Below are positions 40,141-49,466 of a DNA stretch of 64,000 nucleotides, one piece after another. Source of the stretch: an uncultured Oscillospiraceae bacterium (GTDB lineage Bacteria > Bacillota > Clostridia > Oscillospirales > Acutalibacteraceae); assembly GCA_900545625.1 (NCBI GenBank), contig UQZS01000003.1, forward strand, positions 1 to 64,000, given 5' to 3'. Position 1 is the first letter of the stretch. Each line of letters opens with the position of its first letter. A model generated the notes under the pieces. The model searched no databases and was not told the origin of the DNA. It was given only the letters and a program-made list of their open reading frames with translations. The translations under genes were made by a program, and so were the position numbers.

Positions 40141-41928
40141 ATGTATCGTTCCCACGTTCTGGTTTGCGGCGGTACCGGCTGCACCTCCTCCAACAGCCCT
40201 GCGATCATCGAGGCGCTGGAAAAGGAGATCGCCGACCGCGGTCTTCAGGAGGAGATCAAGGTCGTGCGCACGGGCTGCTTCGGCCTTTGCGCGCTCGGCC
40301 CGATTATGATCGTCTACCCGGAAGGCTGCTTTTACAGCCAGGTCAAGGTCTCGGATGTGCCCGAGATCGTCGAAGAGCACCTGCTCAAAGGCCGCATCGT
40401 CAAGCGCCTGCTTTACGATGAGACCGTCACGATGGATGACGTGAAGTCCTTGCAGGAAACAGACTTTTATAAAAAACAGCACCGCGTCGCGCTGCGCAAC
40501 TGCGGCGTGATCGACCCCGAAAATATCGAGGAATACATCGCGTTTGACGGCTACATGGCGCTGGCGAAGTGTCTGAAAGAGTACACGCCCCAGCAGGTCA
40601 TCCAGATTGTCTCGGATTCCGGGCTTCGCGGGCGCGGCGGCGGCGGCTTCCCGACCGGTAAAAAATGGAGCTTTACCGCGGCGAACGAAGCCGACCAGAA
40701 ATATGTCGTCTGCAACGCGGACGAGGGCGACCCCGGTGCTTTCATGGACCGCTCCGTTTTGGAGGGCGACCCGCACTGCATCATTGAGGCAATGGCGATC
40801 TGCGGCTATGCCACGGGCGCAAGCGAAGGCTATGTGTATGTCCGTGCGGAATACCCCATCGCCGTCAAGCGCTTGCAGATCGCGATCAAGCAGGCGCGCG
40901 AATACGGGCTTCTGGGCAAAAATATCTTTGATTCCGGCTTTGACTTTGATCTGCATGTGCGTCTGGGCGCCGGTGCTTTCGTCTGCGGCGAGGAGACCGC
41001 GCTGATGACCTCCATCGAGGGCAACCGCGGTGAACCGCGTCCGCGGCCGCCGTACCCGGCGGTCAAGGGTCTTTTCGGCAAGCCAACCACAGAAAACAAC
41101 GTGGAGACCTTTGCGAACATCCCGCAGATCATTTTAAACGGCGCGGATTGGTTTGCCTCCATGGGTACGGAAAGATCCAAGGGCACAAAGGTCTTTGCAC
41201 TCGGCGGCAAGATCCGCAACACGGGTCTTGTGGAGATCCCGATGGGCACAACGCTGCGCGAAATCATTGAAGAGATCGGCGGCGGCATCCCGAACGGCAA
41301 AAAATTCAAGGCGGCGCAGACGGGCGGCCCCTCCGGCGGCTGCATCCCCGCTTCGCTCATGGATACGCCCATCGACTACGACAACCTCACCGCCATCGGC
41401 TGCATGATGGGATCGGGCGGCTTGATCGTCATGGACGAGGACAACTGCATGGTGGACATCGCGAAGTTCTTTTTGAACTTCACAGTGGATGAATCCTGCG
41501 GCAAGTGCACGCCCTGCCGCGTCGGCACCAAGCGGCTTTTAGAGATGCTTGACAAGATCACCGCGGGCAAGGCGACCATGGAGGATCTGGATAAGTTAGA
41601 GGATCTTTGCAACTATATCAAGGCGAATTCCCTGTGCGGCCTTGGGCAGACCGCGCCCAACCCCGTGCTTGCCACGCTCAAATTCTTCCGCGAGGAATAT
41701 GTGGCGCACATCCGCGATAAGCACTGCCCGGCAGGCGTGTGCAAGGCGCTGACGGTATACTCCATTGACGCGGACAAATGCCGCGGCTGCACCGCCTGTG
41801 CGCGCAAGTGCCCCGCCGATGCGATCTCCGGCAAGGTCAAGGAAGTCCATACTATTGATACGGATAAGTGCATCAAGTGCGGCGTTTGCATGGAAACGTG
41901 CAAATTCGGCGCGGTTACAAAGAGATAA
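40141..41928 (+). CDS. hndC: [FeFe] hydrogenase flavin subunit, NuoF-like
   Basis: This subunit binds FMN and NAD(P)H and in related enzymes splits electrons between NAD(P)H and ferredoxin. In its 595 residues there is an N-terminal [2Fe-2S] ferredoxin domain (CGGTGC, TGCFGLC), then the NuoF core with GRGGGGFPTGKKW and NADEGDPGA. The [4Fe-4S] motif ESCGKCTPCR and two C-terminal ferredoxin clusters (CRGCTACARKCP, CIKCGVCMETC) follow. All cysteines of these motifs are present. AAGGAGG precedes the ATG. Confidence 0.96.
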   Translation: MYRSHVLVCGGTGCTSSNSPAIIEALEKEIADRGLQEEIKVVRTGCFGLCALGPIMIVYPEGCFYSQVKVSDVPEIVEEHLLKGRIVKRLLYDETVTMDDVKSLQETDFYKKQHRVALRNCGVIDPENIEEYIAFDGYMALAKCLKEYTPQQVIQIVSDSGLRGRGGGGFPTGKKWSFTAANEADQKYVVCNADEGDPGAFMDRSVLEGDPHCIIEAMAICGYATGASEGYVYVRAEYPIAVKRLQIAIKQAREYGLLGKNIFDSGFDFDLHVRLGAGAFVCGEETALMTSIEGNRGEPRPRPPYPAVKGLFGKPTTENNVETFANIPQIILNGADWFASMGTERSKGTKVFALGGKIRNTGLVEIPMGTTLREIIEEIGGGIPNGKKFKAAQTGGPSGGCIPASLMDTPIDYDNLTAIGCMMGSGGLIVMDEDNCMVDIAKFFLNFTVDESCGKCTPCRVGTKRLLEMLDKITAGKATMEDLDKLEDLCNYIKANSLCGLGQTAPNPVLATLKFFREEYVAHIRDKHCPAGVCKALTVYSIDADKCRGCTACARKCPADAISGKVKEVHTIDTDKCIKCGVCMETCKFGAVTKR

Positions 41929-41940
41929 GGAGTGTGCCCC

Positions 41941-43683
41941 ATGGAAACCGTAAACATTAAAATCAACGGCATGCCCTTAAGCGTGCCGAAGGGTATTTCG
42001 ATTTTGGAGGCGGCACGGTTCGCCGGCATCGAGATCCCGACGCTTTGCTATTTGAAAGACATGAACGAGATCGGCGCTTGCCGCATCTGCATGGTGGAAG
42101 TCAAGGGCGCAAGGAACCTTGTAACCGCGTGCGTGTACCCGGTGAACGAAGGCATGGAGGTGTTCACCAACACCGAACGCGTGCGCCACTCGCGCAAGAC
42201 GACGCTGGAACTGATCCTTTCCACGCACGACAAGAAGTGCCTTTCCTGCGTGCGCAGCGGCAACTGCGAATTGCAGGCGCTTTGCAAGGAATTCGGCGTA
42301 GACGATGAAAACGCCTTTGCGGGCGAAACCATCCACTACGATTTCGACGATTCCGCCGCGCACATGGTGCGCGACAACAACAAGTGCATCCTCTGCCGCC
42401 GCTGCGTCGCTGCCTGCGACGCGCAGGGCATTTCGGTCATCGGCGCGAACGCGCGCGGGTTTGATACGCACATCAGCTCCGCGTTCGACAAGGATCTGGC
42501 GGAGGTCTCATGCATTTCCTGCGGGCAGTGCATCGTCAACTGCCCGACGGGCGCTATTGTGGAAAAAGATGACACCGACAAGGTGCTTGCCGCCATCAAC
42601 GATCCCGACAAGTTCGTCATCGTCAACACCGCGCCCTCCATCCGTGCCACGCTCGGCGAGGCGTTCGGGATGCACATTGGCACCAACGTCGAGGGCAAGA
42701 TGGTCGCGGCACTGCGCAGGCTCGGCTTTGACCGCGTATTCGATACGGACTTTGCCGCCGACCTTACGATCATGGAGGAGGCGCACGAATTCCTGGATCG
42801 TGTGCAGAACGGCGGCGTGCTGCCGATGATCACCTCCTGCTCGCCCGGCTGGATCAAATACTGCGAACACTATTACCCGGAGCTGATCCCGCATCTGTCC
42901 ACCTGCAAATCCCCACAGCAGATGTTCGGCGCGACGATGAAGACCTATTATGCGCAGAAGATGGGCATGGACCCGAAAGATATGGTCGTTGTGGGCGTGA
43001 TGCCCTGCACCGCCAAGAAGTTTGAGACCAAGCGTCCCGACCAGGCGGCGTCCGGCTATCCGGATGTGGACATCGCCATCACCACCCGCGAGCTTGCGCG
43101 CATGATCGAAAGTGCGGGCATCTTCTTCAAGCACCTGCCCGATGAGAGCTTTGACATCCCGTTCGGTGAATCCACCGGCGCCGCCACCATTTTCGGTACG
43201 ACGGGCGGCGTTATGGAAGCGGCGCTGCGCACAGCGGTCGAGACCCTGACCGGCAAGGAGCTGCCGAGCGTCGATTTCAAAGAGGTTCGCGGCATGAAGG
43301 CGATCAAGGAAGCCGAGTACGACGTGGACGGCACGAAGATCAAAGTCGCCGTTGCCAGCGGCACGAAAAACGCCAAGGTGCTGCTTGACAAGATCAAGGA
43401 CGGCACGGCGGACTACCAGTTTATCGAGATCATGGGCTGCCCCGGCGGGTGCATCAACGGCGGCGGTCAGCCGATCCAGCACGCGGTCGTGCGCAACTTT
43501 GTGGATCTGAAAGCCCGGCGTGCCGCGGCGCTGTATGATGCGGATTCCAAAAACAAAAAGCGCAAATCGCACGAAAACGAAGCCATTCAAAAGCTGTATC
43601 AAGAGTTCCTCGGCGAGCCCGGCAGCCACAAGGCACACGAGATCTTGCACACCTCGTATGTGCCGCGCAAGAAATACAATTAA
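41941..43683 (+). CDS. hndD: [FeFe] hydrogenase catalytic subunit
   Basis: The 580-residue enzyme makes or oxidises H2. It has an N-terminal [2Fe-2S] domain (CYLKDMNEIGACRIC), a His-Cys [4Fe-4S] site (CLSCVRSGNC), two ferredoxin clusters (CILCRRCVAAC, CISCGQCIVNCP) and the H-cluster. H-cluster motifs are TSCSPGW, MPCTAKKFE and MGCPGGCINGGGQP. The C-terminal tail HTSYVPRKKY is typical of this trimeric/tetrameric type. ATG 41941 has AAGGAG upstream. The maturases HydE, HydF and HydG are not in the window and must lie elsewhere. Confidence 0.97.
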   Translation: METVNIKINGMPLSVPKGISILEAARFAGIEIPTLCYLKDMNEIGACRICMVEVKGARNLVTACVYPVNEGMEVFTNTERVRHSRKTTLELILSTHDKKCLSCVRSGNCELQALCKEFGVDDENAFAGETIHYDFDDSAAHMVRDNNKCILCRRCVAACDAQGISVIGANARGFDTHISSAFDKDLAEVSCISCGQCIVNCPTGAIVEKDDTDKVLAAINDPDKFVIVNTAPSIRATLGEAFGMHIGTNVEGKMVAALRRLGFDRVFDTDFAADLTIMEEAHEFLDRVQNGGVLPMITSCSPGWIKYCEHYYPELIPHLSTCKSPQQMFGATMKTYYAQKMGMDPKDMVVVGVMPCTAKKFETKRPDQAASGYPDVDIAITTRELARMIESAGIFFKHLPDESFDIPFGESTGAATIFGTTGGVMEAALRTAVETLTGKELPSVDFKEVRGMKAIKEAEYDVDGTKIKVAVASGTKNAKVLLDKIKDGTADYQFIEIMGCPGGCINGGGQPIQHAVVRNFVDLKARRAAALYDADSKNKKRKSHENEAIQKLYQEFLGEPGSHKAHEILHTSYVPRKKYN

Positions 43684-43692
43684 GGGCTGAAA

Positions 43693-43725
43693 AAAAAGCG
43701 CGCCCGTTTTGGGGCGCGCTTTTTG
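43693..43725 (+). terminator. terminator of the hydrogenase operon
   Basis: AAAAAGCGCGCCC/GGGCGCGCTTTTT stem, ten bases after the hndD stop. Confidence 0.94.
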
Positions 43726-43769
43726 GTTTCTGTGCAAAGTGCATTCCATACGTACATAGGAGGATACAT

Positions 43770-44381
43770 ATGAACGGCAAACCGGAAGTCCCGCTTTACT
43801 GCCTGTTCCAAGGGTGCTACAACCCCGCTTACGAAGCGGAGATCCGCAAAGCAAAGGATAAGTGTTATAAATTCAACCAGCTCAACCCCAACGACCGCGA
43901 AGCGCAGGCAGAGATTTTACGCACCCTGCTCGGCAAAATGGGGAAAGAAGTCGTGTTCACCCCGCCGTTTTGGTGCGATTACGGCTACAACATTTCGGTC
44001 GGGGACTGGTTTTATGCGAACCATAACCTTGTCATCACCGACGGCGCGAAAGTCACCTTCGGCGACCACGTATTTATCGCGCCGAACTGCTGCTTCACCA
44101 CCGCCGAGCACCCCACCGACCCCGAACAGCGCAAGGCGGGCTTAGAGATCGCAAAGCCCATCACCGTCGGAAATAATGTCTGGATCGGCGCGGGCTCTAC
44201 GGTGCTTGCGGGCGTGACGATCGGGGACAACGCGGTCATCGGGGCGGGCAGCGTGGTGACAAAGGACATCCCCGCAAACGTCGTCGCCGTGGGCGTGCCC
44301 TGCCGCGTGTTAAGGGAGATCACACAGGCGGACAAAGACCGCTACCCGCTGTTTGACCCCGAAACGTATACCGCGCCGTAA
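43770..44381 (+). CDS. maltose O-acetyltransferase-type sugar acetyltransferase
   Basis: The 203-residue left-handed beta-helix enzyme transfers acetyl from acetyl-CoA to a sugar hydroxyl. The N-terminal NPNDREAQAEILRTLLGK cap and hexapeptide repeats (VGNNVWIGAGSTVLAGVTIGDNAVIGAGSVV in successive coils) are plain, and TAEHPTD holds the catalytic His. The natural acceptor is not predictable. GGAGG precedes the ATG. It is followed by the decayed glycosidase at 44410. Confidence 0.92.
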   Translation: MNGKPEVPLYCLFQGCYNPAYEAEIRKAKDKCYKFNQLNPNDREAQAEILRTLLGKMGKEVVFTPPFWCDYGYNISVGDWFYANHNLVITDGAKVTFGDHVFIAPNCCFTTAEHPTDPEQRKAGLEIAKPITVGNNVWIGAGSTVLAGVTIGDNAVIGAGSVVTKDIPANVVAVGVPCRVLREITQADKDRYPLFDPETYTAP

Positions 44382-44409
44382 ACGCAGAAACGATATTGAG
44401 GTGTTTGCC

Positions 44410-45092
44410 ATGACGAACGACCGATATTACCAAAAGTGCATCACCTTTGGCCGAGCGGCGGAAGGGCTGCGCGCGGATTTTCAGGCGCAGCTCAAAGAAA
44501 TGCAGTGCGAGATCGGCTTCCAATACGTGCGCTTTCACGGCCTTTTTCACGACGATATGGCGGTATACAGCGAAACCGACGGGCAAGTGCAGCTATGGTT
44601 CGGCTACGTGGACGATCTTTTGGATTTCCTGCTGGAAAATGGGCTCAAACCCATATTGGAGCTTGGCTTTTGCCCCGGGGCGCTTGCAGCGAATGCCGAG
44701 ACCCTGTTTTGGTGGAACGCGCACACCTGCCCGCCGAAAGACTATGACATTGGAACTATTGCGATTACAAAGAAGCCTTTGCCAAAGGCGATCGAAGCGC
44801 GCTGACGCTGACAGACCGCGACGGCGTGTTTGAAAACAAGGATCTGGACATCGACCTGTCGCCGGATCTGCAGGGTGAATATACGCTTACGGTCTATACG
44901 CTCGACGAAAACGCCTCGGCGCTGCACAACTGGGTCAAGCTCGGTGCGCCCCAGTACCCGACCAAAGCACAGGTGCAGCTTTTGAAAGCGCAAAGCCGCT
45001 CCGCACAGGAGACGCGGCGTGTCACGGCATTCCGTTTTCACGAGACGCTGCGTCCGCACGAGGTACGCGCGCTGCTCCTGACCAAAGCGTGA
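44410..45092 (+). pseudogene. glycoside hydrolase family 39 (beta-xylosidase-like), internal deletion
   Basis: ATG 44410 (GAGGTG upstream) starts a good GH39 N-terminus: DFQAQLKEMQCEIGFQYVR, FHGLFHDDM, GLKPILELGFCP, FWWNAHTCPPKDYD. About 44745-44755 the frame changes. The other frame then reads NYCDYKEAFAKGDRSALTL and on to FRFHETLRPHEVRALLL, which resembles the C-terminal beta domain of the same family. Full enzymes have about 500 residues, so roughly half of the gene, including the catalytic glutamates of the barrel, has been deleted. The product cannot be an active glycosidase. The first fragment ends at 44805. Confidence 0.8.
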
Positions 45093-45129
45093 TCCGCCGC
45101 GGCTGTGCAGCATCAAAACGGTTCCATGC

Positions 45130-45159
45130 TTGACGTACAGCGCATTCATTTTGTATAAT
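45130..45159 (+). promoter_or_regulatory. promoter of the sulfatase-anSME operon
   Basis: TTGACG (45130-45135), 18-base spacer, TATAAT (45154-45159). Confidence 0.75.
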
Positions 45160-45185
45160 TTAAAAAACCTTTCGGGAGGAGAAAC

Positions 45186-47201
45186 ATGAAGCAGAGAATC
45201 TCTCTAAGCTGGGAAAAAAAGGTCTTTCCGTGGCTGACGATGGTAATCGGCGTTGTGCTGATGCTTGCGCAGTGGATCGTGCGGCTCAACCTTGTGAGCG
45301 TGGTAGCCGTTGCATACTGCTGTATCCTGTCCGCCGTAATCTTTATTGCGCTGCTCGCCAAAAAGAAGGTGTATGCGCCCATGGTGCTCGGCTACGCCGC
45401 TTCGACGGTCGGCATTATCGTGTATTACGTGATTTGGGGCGCAGATGCGGGCTTTGGCGCATTCACCTCGGGGCTGGCGGGCTTTTCCACCGCCGAGCAT
45501 CCGTATTTTACAGGCGCGGGCAATTTCGGAACGCGCATCTTGGGCAACCTGCTTTTGGCGCTGCCCGGCGCAGTGGTGCTTTGGGCGCTGTTTTGGATCG
45601 CACGGCGCAGCGGCAAGCGCGTCACACTGCAAAGGGTGACTTCGTTTTTCCTCGGGCTTTTGCTCATGGGCGCAAGCGTTTTGTATGTGCTGACCATGAA
45701 TCTGCGCTCCAGACCCAACACTGAACGCATGTGGGAGGGGCATGACGATTACCTCGGCAAGGTGGACAGCACCGCCAAATCGGACAGCCCCAATGTGCTG
45801 GTCATCCTCATGGACGACATGGGCTGGGGCGATATTTCGCTCAACGGCGCGATTTATGACACCCCGAACATTGACAGCATCGGGGAAAACGGGCTGAATC
45901 TGGAGAACTTCTATTCCTCCTACTCCGTTTGCTCCCCCGCGCGCTTCGCCGCCATGACGGGACGCTACCCCTACCGCGGCTATGCCGACAATGTTGTATA
46001 CCCGACGGTCGCCACGCTCTCGCCGTTCGCTTCTACACGCATATTCAATTCCGTTGAAATGGGCGCCAACGCCGACGGCATGCTCGGCGACGAGGTCACT
46101 GTGGCGGAGACCTTCCAGGCGGCGGGCTACGCGACCGGGCTGTTCGGCAAATGGCATCTCGGCGATTACGGCGAATATCTGCCGACTAACCAGGGCTTTG
46201 ACTATTTCTACGGCAGCCACCATGTCAATGACATGACGCCGTTTTACCATGTCCGCGAAGAAGGCGGCGAATACACCATTGTGCACGGTACGGACGAGCT
46301 TCGCGACCAATCCAGGGCGACCGAATGGATCCATGAGGAGCTGACGGATTGGATCACCGCGCAAGCCGAAGCCGATCAGCCGTTCATGGCGTATTACACC
46401 TCACCGTGGCCGCACGCCCCTGTCTATGCCGGTGACGAATTTGACGGGATCAGCGGCATGGGCACCTATGTGGACTGCATCACGGAATTTGACACCTATC
46501 TCGGCGAACTATTTGCAACGCTGGAAGAGCTCGGCGAGCTGGAGGATACCATCATCGTATTCACAAGCGACAACGGCCCCGCATTAGAGGGCTCGGTCAG
46601 CGACCTGCGCGGCGGAAAATACCTTGCCTATGAAGGCGGGCAGAAGGTGCCGTTTCTGATCCGCTGGGACAACGACAACGGCGCGCTTGGCGGCAAAGGC
46701 GAAACGCGTGCGCAATCCGCCACACTGGTCGACCTGTATCCGACGCTCGTGGAGCTGTGCGGCATCACAGGGGAAAACGGTACAAAAGAAAACTTCCTGC
46801 CGGAGGATCGCGTGATCGACGGCGTTTCCATGGCTTCGCTTTTGCGCGAAGATGCGGTGATCCACACGAAGGAGCACCCCATTCTGCACATGAAGCGCGA
46901 GGACATCAAGGCAATTCAATATACCGTCCCCACCGCCGAAGTGCGTGCGCAGTACCCCGACTACACCTACGAAGTGCTGACCGAAAACGAATACGTCACA
47001 TTCAAGTATTTTGACCGCATCCAGAACGACAACTCCGCCTTCTTTGACAAGTACCGCAACAACTGGCTGCACATTCTCACCGACGATGCAGGCGAAAATT
47101 ACAATCGCACCACGGTGTACCCGGAGATCGCGGATGAATACCATGAAAAACTGGACGAGATCCAGCGTGATTTTGCGGAGAACCGCCGCGGAATCCTGTA
47201 A
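45186..47201 (+). CDS. membrane-embedded sulfatase (Cys-type)
   Basis: A 671-residue protein that should cleave sulfate esters, for example from mucin or other glycans. Residues 1-170 hold about five membrane helices. The sulfatase domain follows: NVLVILMDDMGWGD with metal-binding Asp210/Asp211 and the active-site motif CSPAR with Cys249, which must be converted to formylglycine. Further motifs are LFGKWHLGD and FTSDNGP. The multi-helix N-terminus is unusual for glycan sulfatases, which are mostly secreted or lipoproteins. The next gene encodes the matching maturase. Substrate unknown. Confidence 0.92.
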   Translation: MKQRISLSWEKKVFPWLTMVIGVVLMLAQWIVRLNLVSVVAVAYCCILSAVIFIALLAKKKVYAPMVLGYAASTVGIIVYYVIWGADAGFGAFTSGLAGFSTAEHPYFTGAGNFGTRILGNLLLALPGAVVLWALFWIARRSGKRVTLQRVTSFFLGLLLMGASVLYVLTMNLRSRPNTERMWEGHDDYLGKVDSTAKSDSPNVLVILMDDMGWGDISLNGAIYDTPNIDSIGENGLNLENFYSSYSVCSPARFAAMTGRYPYRGYADNVVYPTVATLSPFASTRIFNSVEMGANADGMLGDEVTVAETFQAAGYATGLFGKWHLGDYGEYLPTNQGFDYFYGSHHVNDMTPFYHVREEGGEYTIVHGTDELRDQSRATEWIHEELTDWITAQAEADQPFMAYYTSPWPHAPVYAGDEFDGISGMGTYVDCITEFDTYLGELFATLEELGELEDTIIVFTSDNGPALEGSVSDLRGGKYLAYEGGQKVPFLIRWDNDNGALGGKGETRAQSATLVDLYPTLVELCGITGENGTKENFLPEDRVIDGVSMASLLREDAVIHTKEHPILHMKREDIKAIQYTVPTAEVRAQYPDYTYEVLTENEYVTFKYFDRIQNDNSAFFDKYRNNWLHILTDDAGENYNRTTVYPEIADEYHEKLDEIQRDFAENRRGIL

Positions 47202-47215
47202 GAAAAGGTGATCCC

Positions 47216-48328
47216 ATGCCCCCGCTTTCTCTGATGATCAAACCCGCCTCGTCGCTTTGCAATTTAAGCTGCGAATACTGCTTTTACCGCGATGTTGCCG
47301 AACACCGCGAGCACCTCGGCTTCGGCATTATGACGCATGAAACAGCAACGCTCTTGATTGAAAAAGCGCTGGCGTTTGCCGACGGCAAACCCGTTTCGTT
47401 CGCCTTTCAGGGCGGCGAGCCGACACTGGCCGGCCTTCCGTATTTTGAGCATTTTGTGCGCACGGTGCGGGACAAAAACGAAAAAAACAGCCCCGTATTT
47501 TACAGCATCCAGACCAACGGCACGCAAATCAATGATGCGTGGGCGCGTTTTCTCGCAAAGCACAATTTTCTGACGGGGCTGAGCTTGGACGGCGATTTTG
47601 ACGGCAACAAATTCCGCAAAAAGCCCTCGGGGCAGAACACGTTTTATCAAATCATGAACGCTGCCGCCGTTCTCCGAAAACACGGCGCGGAATTTAACAT
47701 TCTTACGGTGCTCACGGGCTACTGCGCCGAAAACGGCGAGCGTATCTACCGGTTTTTCCGCAAGAAAGGCTTCCGGTATTTGCAGTTCATCCCCTGCCTG
47801 CGGCCGTTCGGCTCCGATGAGGAAAGCGAGCTTTATATGACAAGCGCGCAGTACGCCGATTTTTTGATCCGCGTGTTCAACCTGTATGTCAAGGATTATG
47901 TGCGCGGGCAGTATATCAGCGTGCGGGAATTTGACAACCTTGTGCGTTTGTACTTGGGGCAGCGGCCCGAGCAATGCGGCATGGCGGGGCACTGCTCGCA
48001 CCAATTCGTTTCGGAAAGCAACGGCAACATCTACCCCTGCGACTTTTACTGCACGGACGAATACCTGCTCGGCAACATCGCCGATACGGATTTTGCCGCT
48101 ATGGCGCAAAGCGAGACCGCCGTGCGCTTTATAAAAGAGAGTCTGCCCGTGCCCGAACGCTGCCGCAGCTGTAAATTCTTTCCGCTGTGCCGCGCGGGCG
48201 GCTGCAAGCGCACCAGAGAGAGCGCCGATTACTGCGCGGCGTACAAGGCGTTTTTCTCCGCCTGCCTACCGCTGTTCCGCGTGTTCGCCGGGGAAGCCAA
48301 GCGTCCGCCGGTCTCGCCGGACAACTGA
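47216..48328 (+). CDS. anaerobic sulfatase-maturating enzyme (SAM radical, SPASM)
   Basis: anSME oxidises the active-site Cys or Ser of sulfatases to formylglycine without oxygen. The 370 residues show the SAM radical motif CNLSCEYC (Cys15, 19, 22), FQGGEPTLAG, the LSLDGD region, and a C-terminal SPASM domain with many cysteines (CGMAGHCSHQF, YPCDFYC, CRSCKFFPLCRAGGC). It starts 15 bases after the sulfatase stop, so target and modifier are made together. Cys249 of the neighbour is its predicted substrate. Confidence 0.95.
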   Translation: MPPLSLMIKPASSLCNLSCEYCFYRDVAEHREHLGFGIMTHETATLLIEKALAFADGKPVSFAFQGGEPTLAGLPYFEHFVRTVRDKNEKNSPVFYSIQTNGTQINDAWARFLAKHNFLTGLSLDGDFDGNKFRKKPSGQNTFYQIMNAAAVLRKHGAEFNILTVLTGYCAENGERIYRFFRKKGFRYLQFIPCLRPFGSDEESELYMTSAQYADFLIRVFNLYVKDYVRGQYISVREFDNLVRLYLGQRPEQCGMAGHCSHQFVSESNGNIYPCDFYCTDEYLLGNIADTDFAAMAQSETAVRFIKESLPVPERCRSCKFFPLCRAGGCKRTRESADYCAAYKAFFSACLPLFRVFAGEAKRPPVSPDN

Positions 48329-48378
48329 TGCGGCTTACATGGAATTGTTGCGATTGTGTTACATTTTTCGTCAGGAAG

Positions 48379-48407
48379 TTGCAAAGAACGGGAGAATCTG
48401 ATAAAAT
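48379..48407 (+). promoter_or_regulatory. promoter of mltG-like gene
   Basis: TTGCAA (48379-48384), 17-base spacer, TAAAAT (48402-48407). Confidence 0.65.
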
Positions 48408-48454
48408 AACGAACAGACGATATTATCCTCTATTCTTTCCAATCGGAGCATACC

Positions 48455-49342
48455 ATGAAGTATAAATATAAATCCTTTTTATGCCTGTTTTTGGCGTGCA
48501 TGCTGCTCGTGCTCACGGCTTGCGGCTCAGAGGACGGCGACGCGGCCTCGGACGAAAGCCCCTACGGCACGACGAGATACAGCGGCGGCGTCTATGCCGA
48601 CGGCACCGACGCACCCGAAACGTATGCACAGCAATCCAACCTCATTTCCGTCACCGTGCCCGAGGGGTATACCCTTGTGCGCATTTCCTGGCTTTTGGAG
48701 GAAAAGGGCATTTGCACAAGCGACGCTTTTATCGAGGCAGCGCAGAATTACGACCTTTCTTCGAACCCACTGCTTGCCGATGTGCGTGCGGCTGAAAACG
48801 TCTGCTTCCCCTTGGAAGGGTATCTGTTCCCCGCGACCTATGAATTTGAAAAGAATACAGAGCCCAAGGCTGTCCTTGACGAAATGGTCGCCGCTTCCGC
48901 CGCGCGCATCACGGACAGCATGAAAGCAAAGGCACAGTCCATGGGGTATTCCATCCATGAGATTTTGACGATGGCTTCTATCATTGAGAAAGAGGCATAC
49001 ACCGCCGAGCAGCGCACGCTGATCGCTTCAACGCTTTATAACCGTTTGGATGACGGCATGAAGCTGCAATGCGATGTGACCGTAAAATACTGCACGGGCG
49101 TCATCGAGCTGCAATATCCCGATCAGATCGACCACTACAAATACTATTACAACACCTACCGCTGCGGCGGCCTGCCGGCAGGCCCCATCTGCAATCCGGG
49201 GCTTTCCTCCATCAACGCGGCGCTGAACCCCGATGATACGGATTATCTGTATTTCGTCATCGATACGGAACCGCCTTATGAATCGCGCTTTGCTGCGACA
49301 TATGAGGAACACCAGAAAAACTGCGAGGAAATGGGCTATTAA
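48455..49342 (+). CDS. mltG: MltG-type endolytic murein transglycosylase, lipoprotein
   Basis: MltG cuts nascent glycan strands and is thought to end peptidoglycan synthesis. The 295-residue protein starts with a lipoprotein signal ending LTAC (Cys23) instead of the usual membrane helix. It shows the YceG fold: ITVPEG-like ISVTVPEGYTLVRI, the catalytic Glu in ASIIEKEA, and the signature YNTYRCGGLPAGPICNPG with ALNPDDTDYLYFV. LysM-like N-terminal parts are reduced. It stands alone between promoters. Confidence 0.92.
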   Translation: MKYKYKSFLCLFLACMLLVLTACGSEDGDAASDESPYGTTRYSGGVYADGTDAPETYAQQSNLISVTVPEGYTLVRISWLLEEKGICTSDAFIEAAQNYDLSSNPLLADVRAAENVCFPLEGYLFPATYEFEKNTEPKAVLDEMVAASAARITDSMKAKAQSMGYSIHEILTMASIIEKEAYTAEQRTLIASTLYNRLDDGMKLQCDVTVKYCTGVIELQYPDQIDHYKYYYNTYRCGGLPAGPICNPGLSSINAALNPDDTDYLYFVIDTEPPYESRFAATYEEHQKNCEEMGY

Positions 49343-49403
49343 AGCCGCAACCGCGCACAGCAACCGACGGTTGCAGAGAAATTTTCCGCTGCAAACCGAA
49401 ATC

Positions 49404-49432
49404 GGTGGCAAACCTAAGTGGATTATATTATA
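49404..49432 (+). promoter_or_regulatory. promoter of the XRE regulator at 49467
   Basis: TATAAT about 35 bases before the ATG with TGGCAA 17 bases upstream as a partial -35. Confidence 0.5.
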
Positions 49433-49466
49433 ATTCTGCCAAACAACCGCTCGAAGGGAGAACACT

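Noticed and set aside
39949..40956. 335-codon minus-strand frame opposite hndB/hndC
   Set aside because: Shadow of the hydrogenase genes.
42508..43854. 448-codon minus-strand frame opposite the hydrogenase
   Set aside because: Shadow of hndD; crosses a strong terminator.
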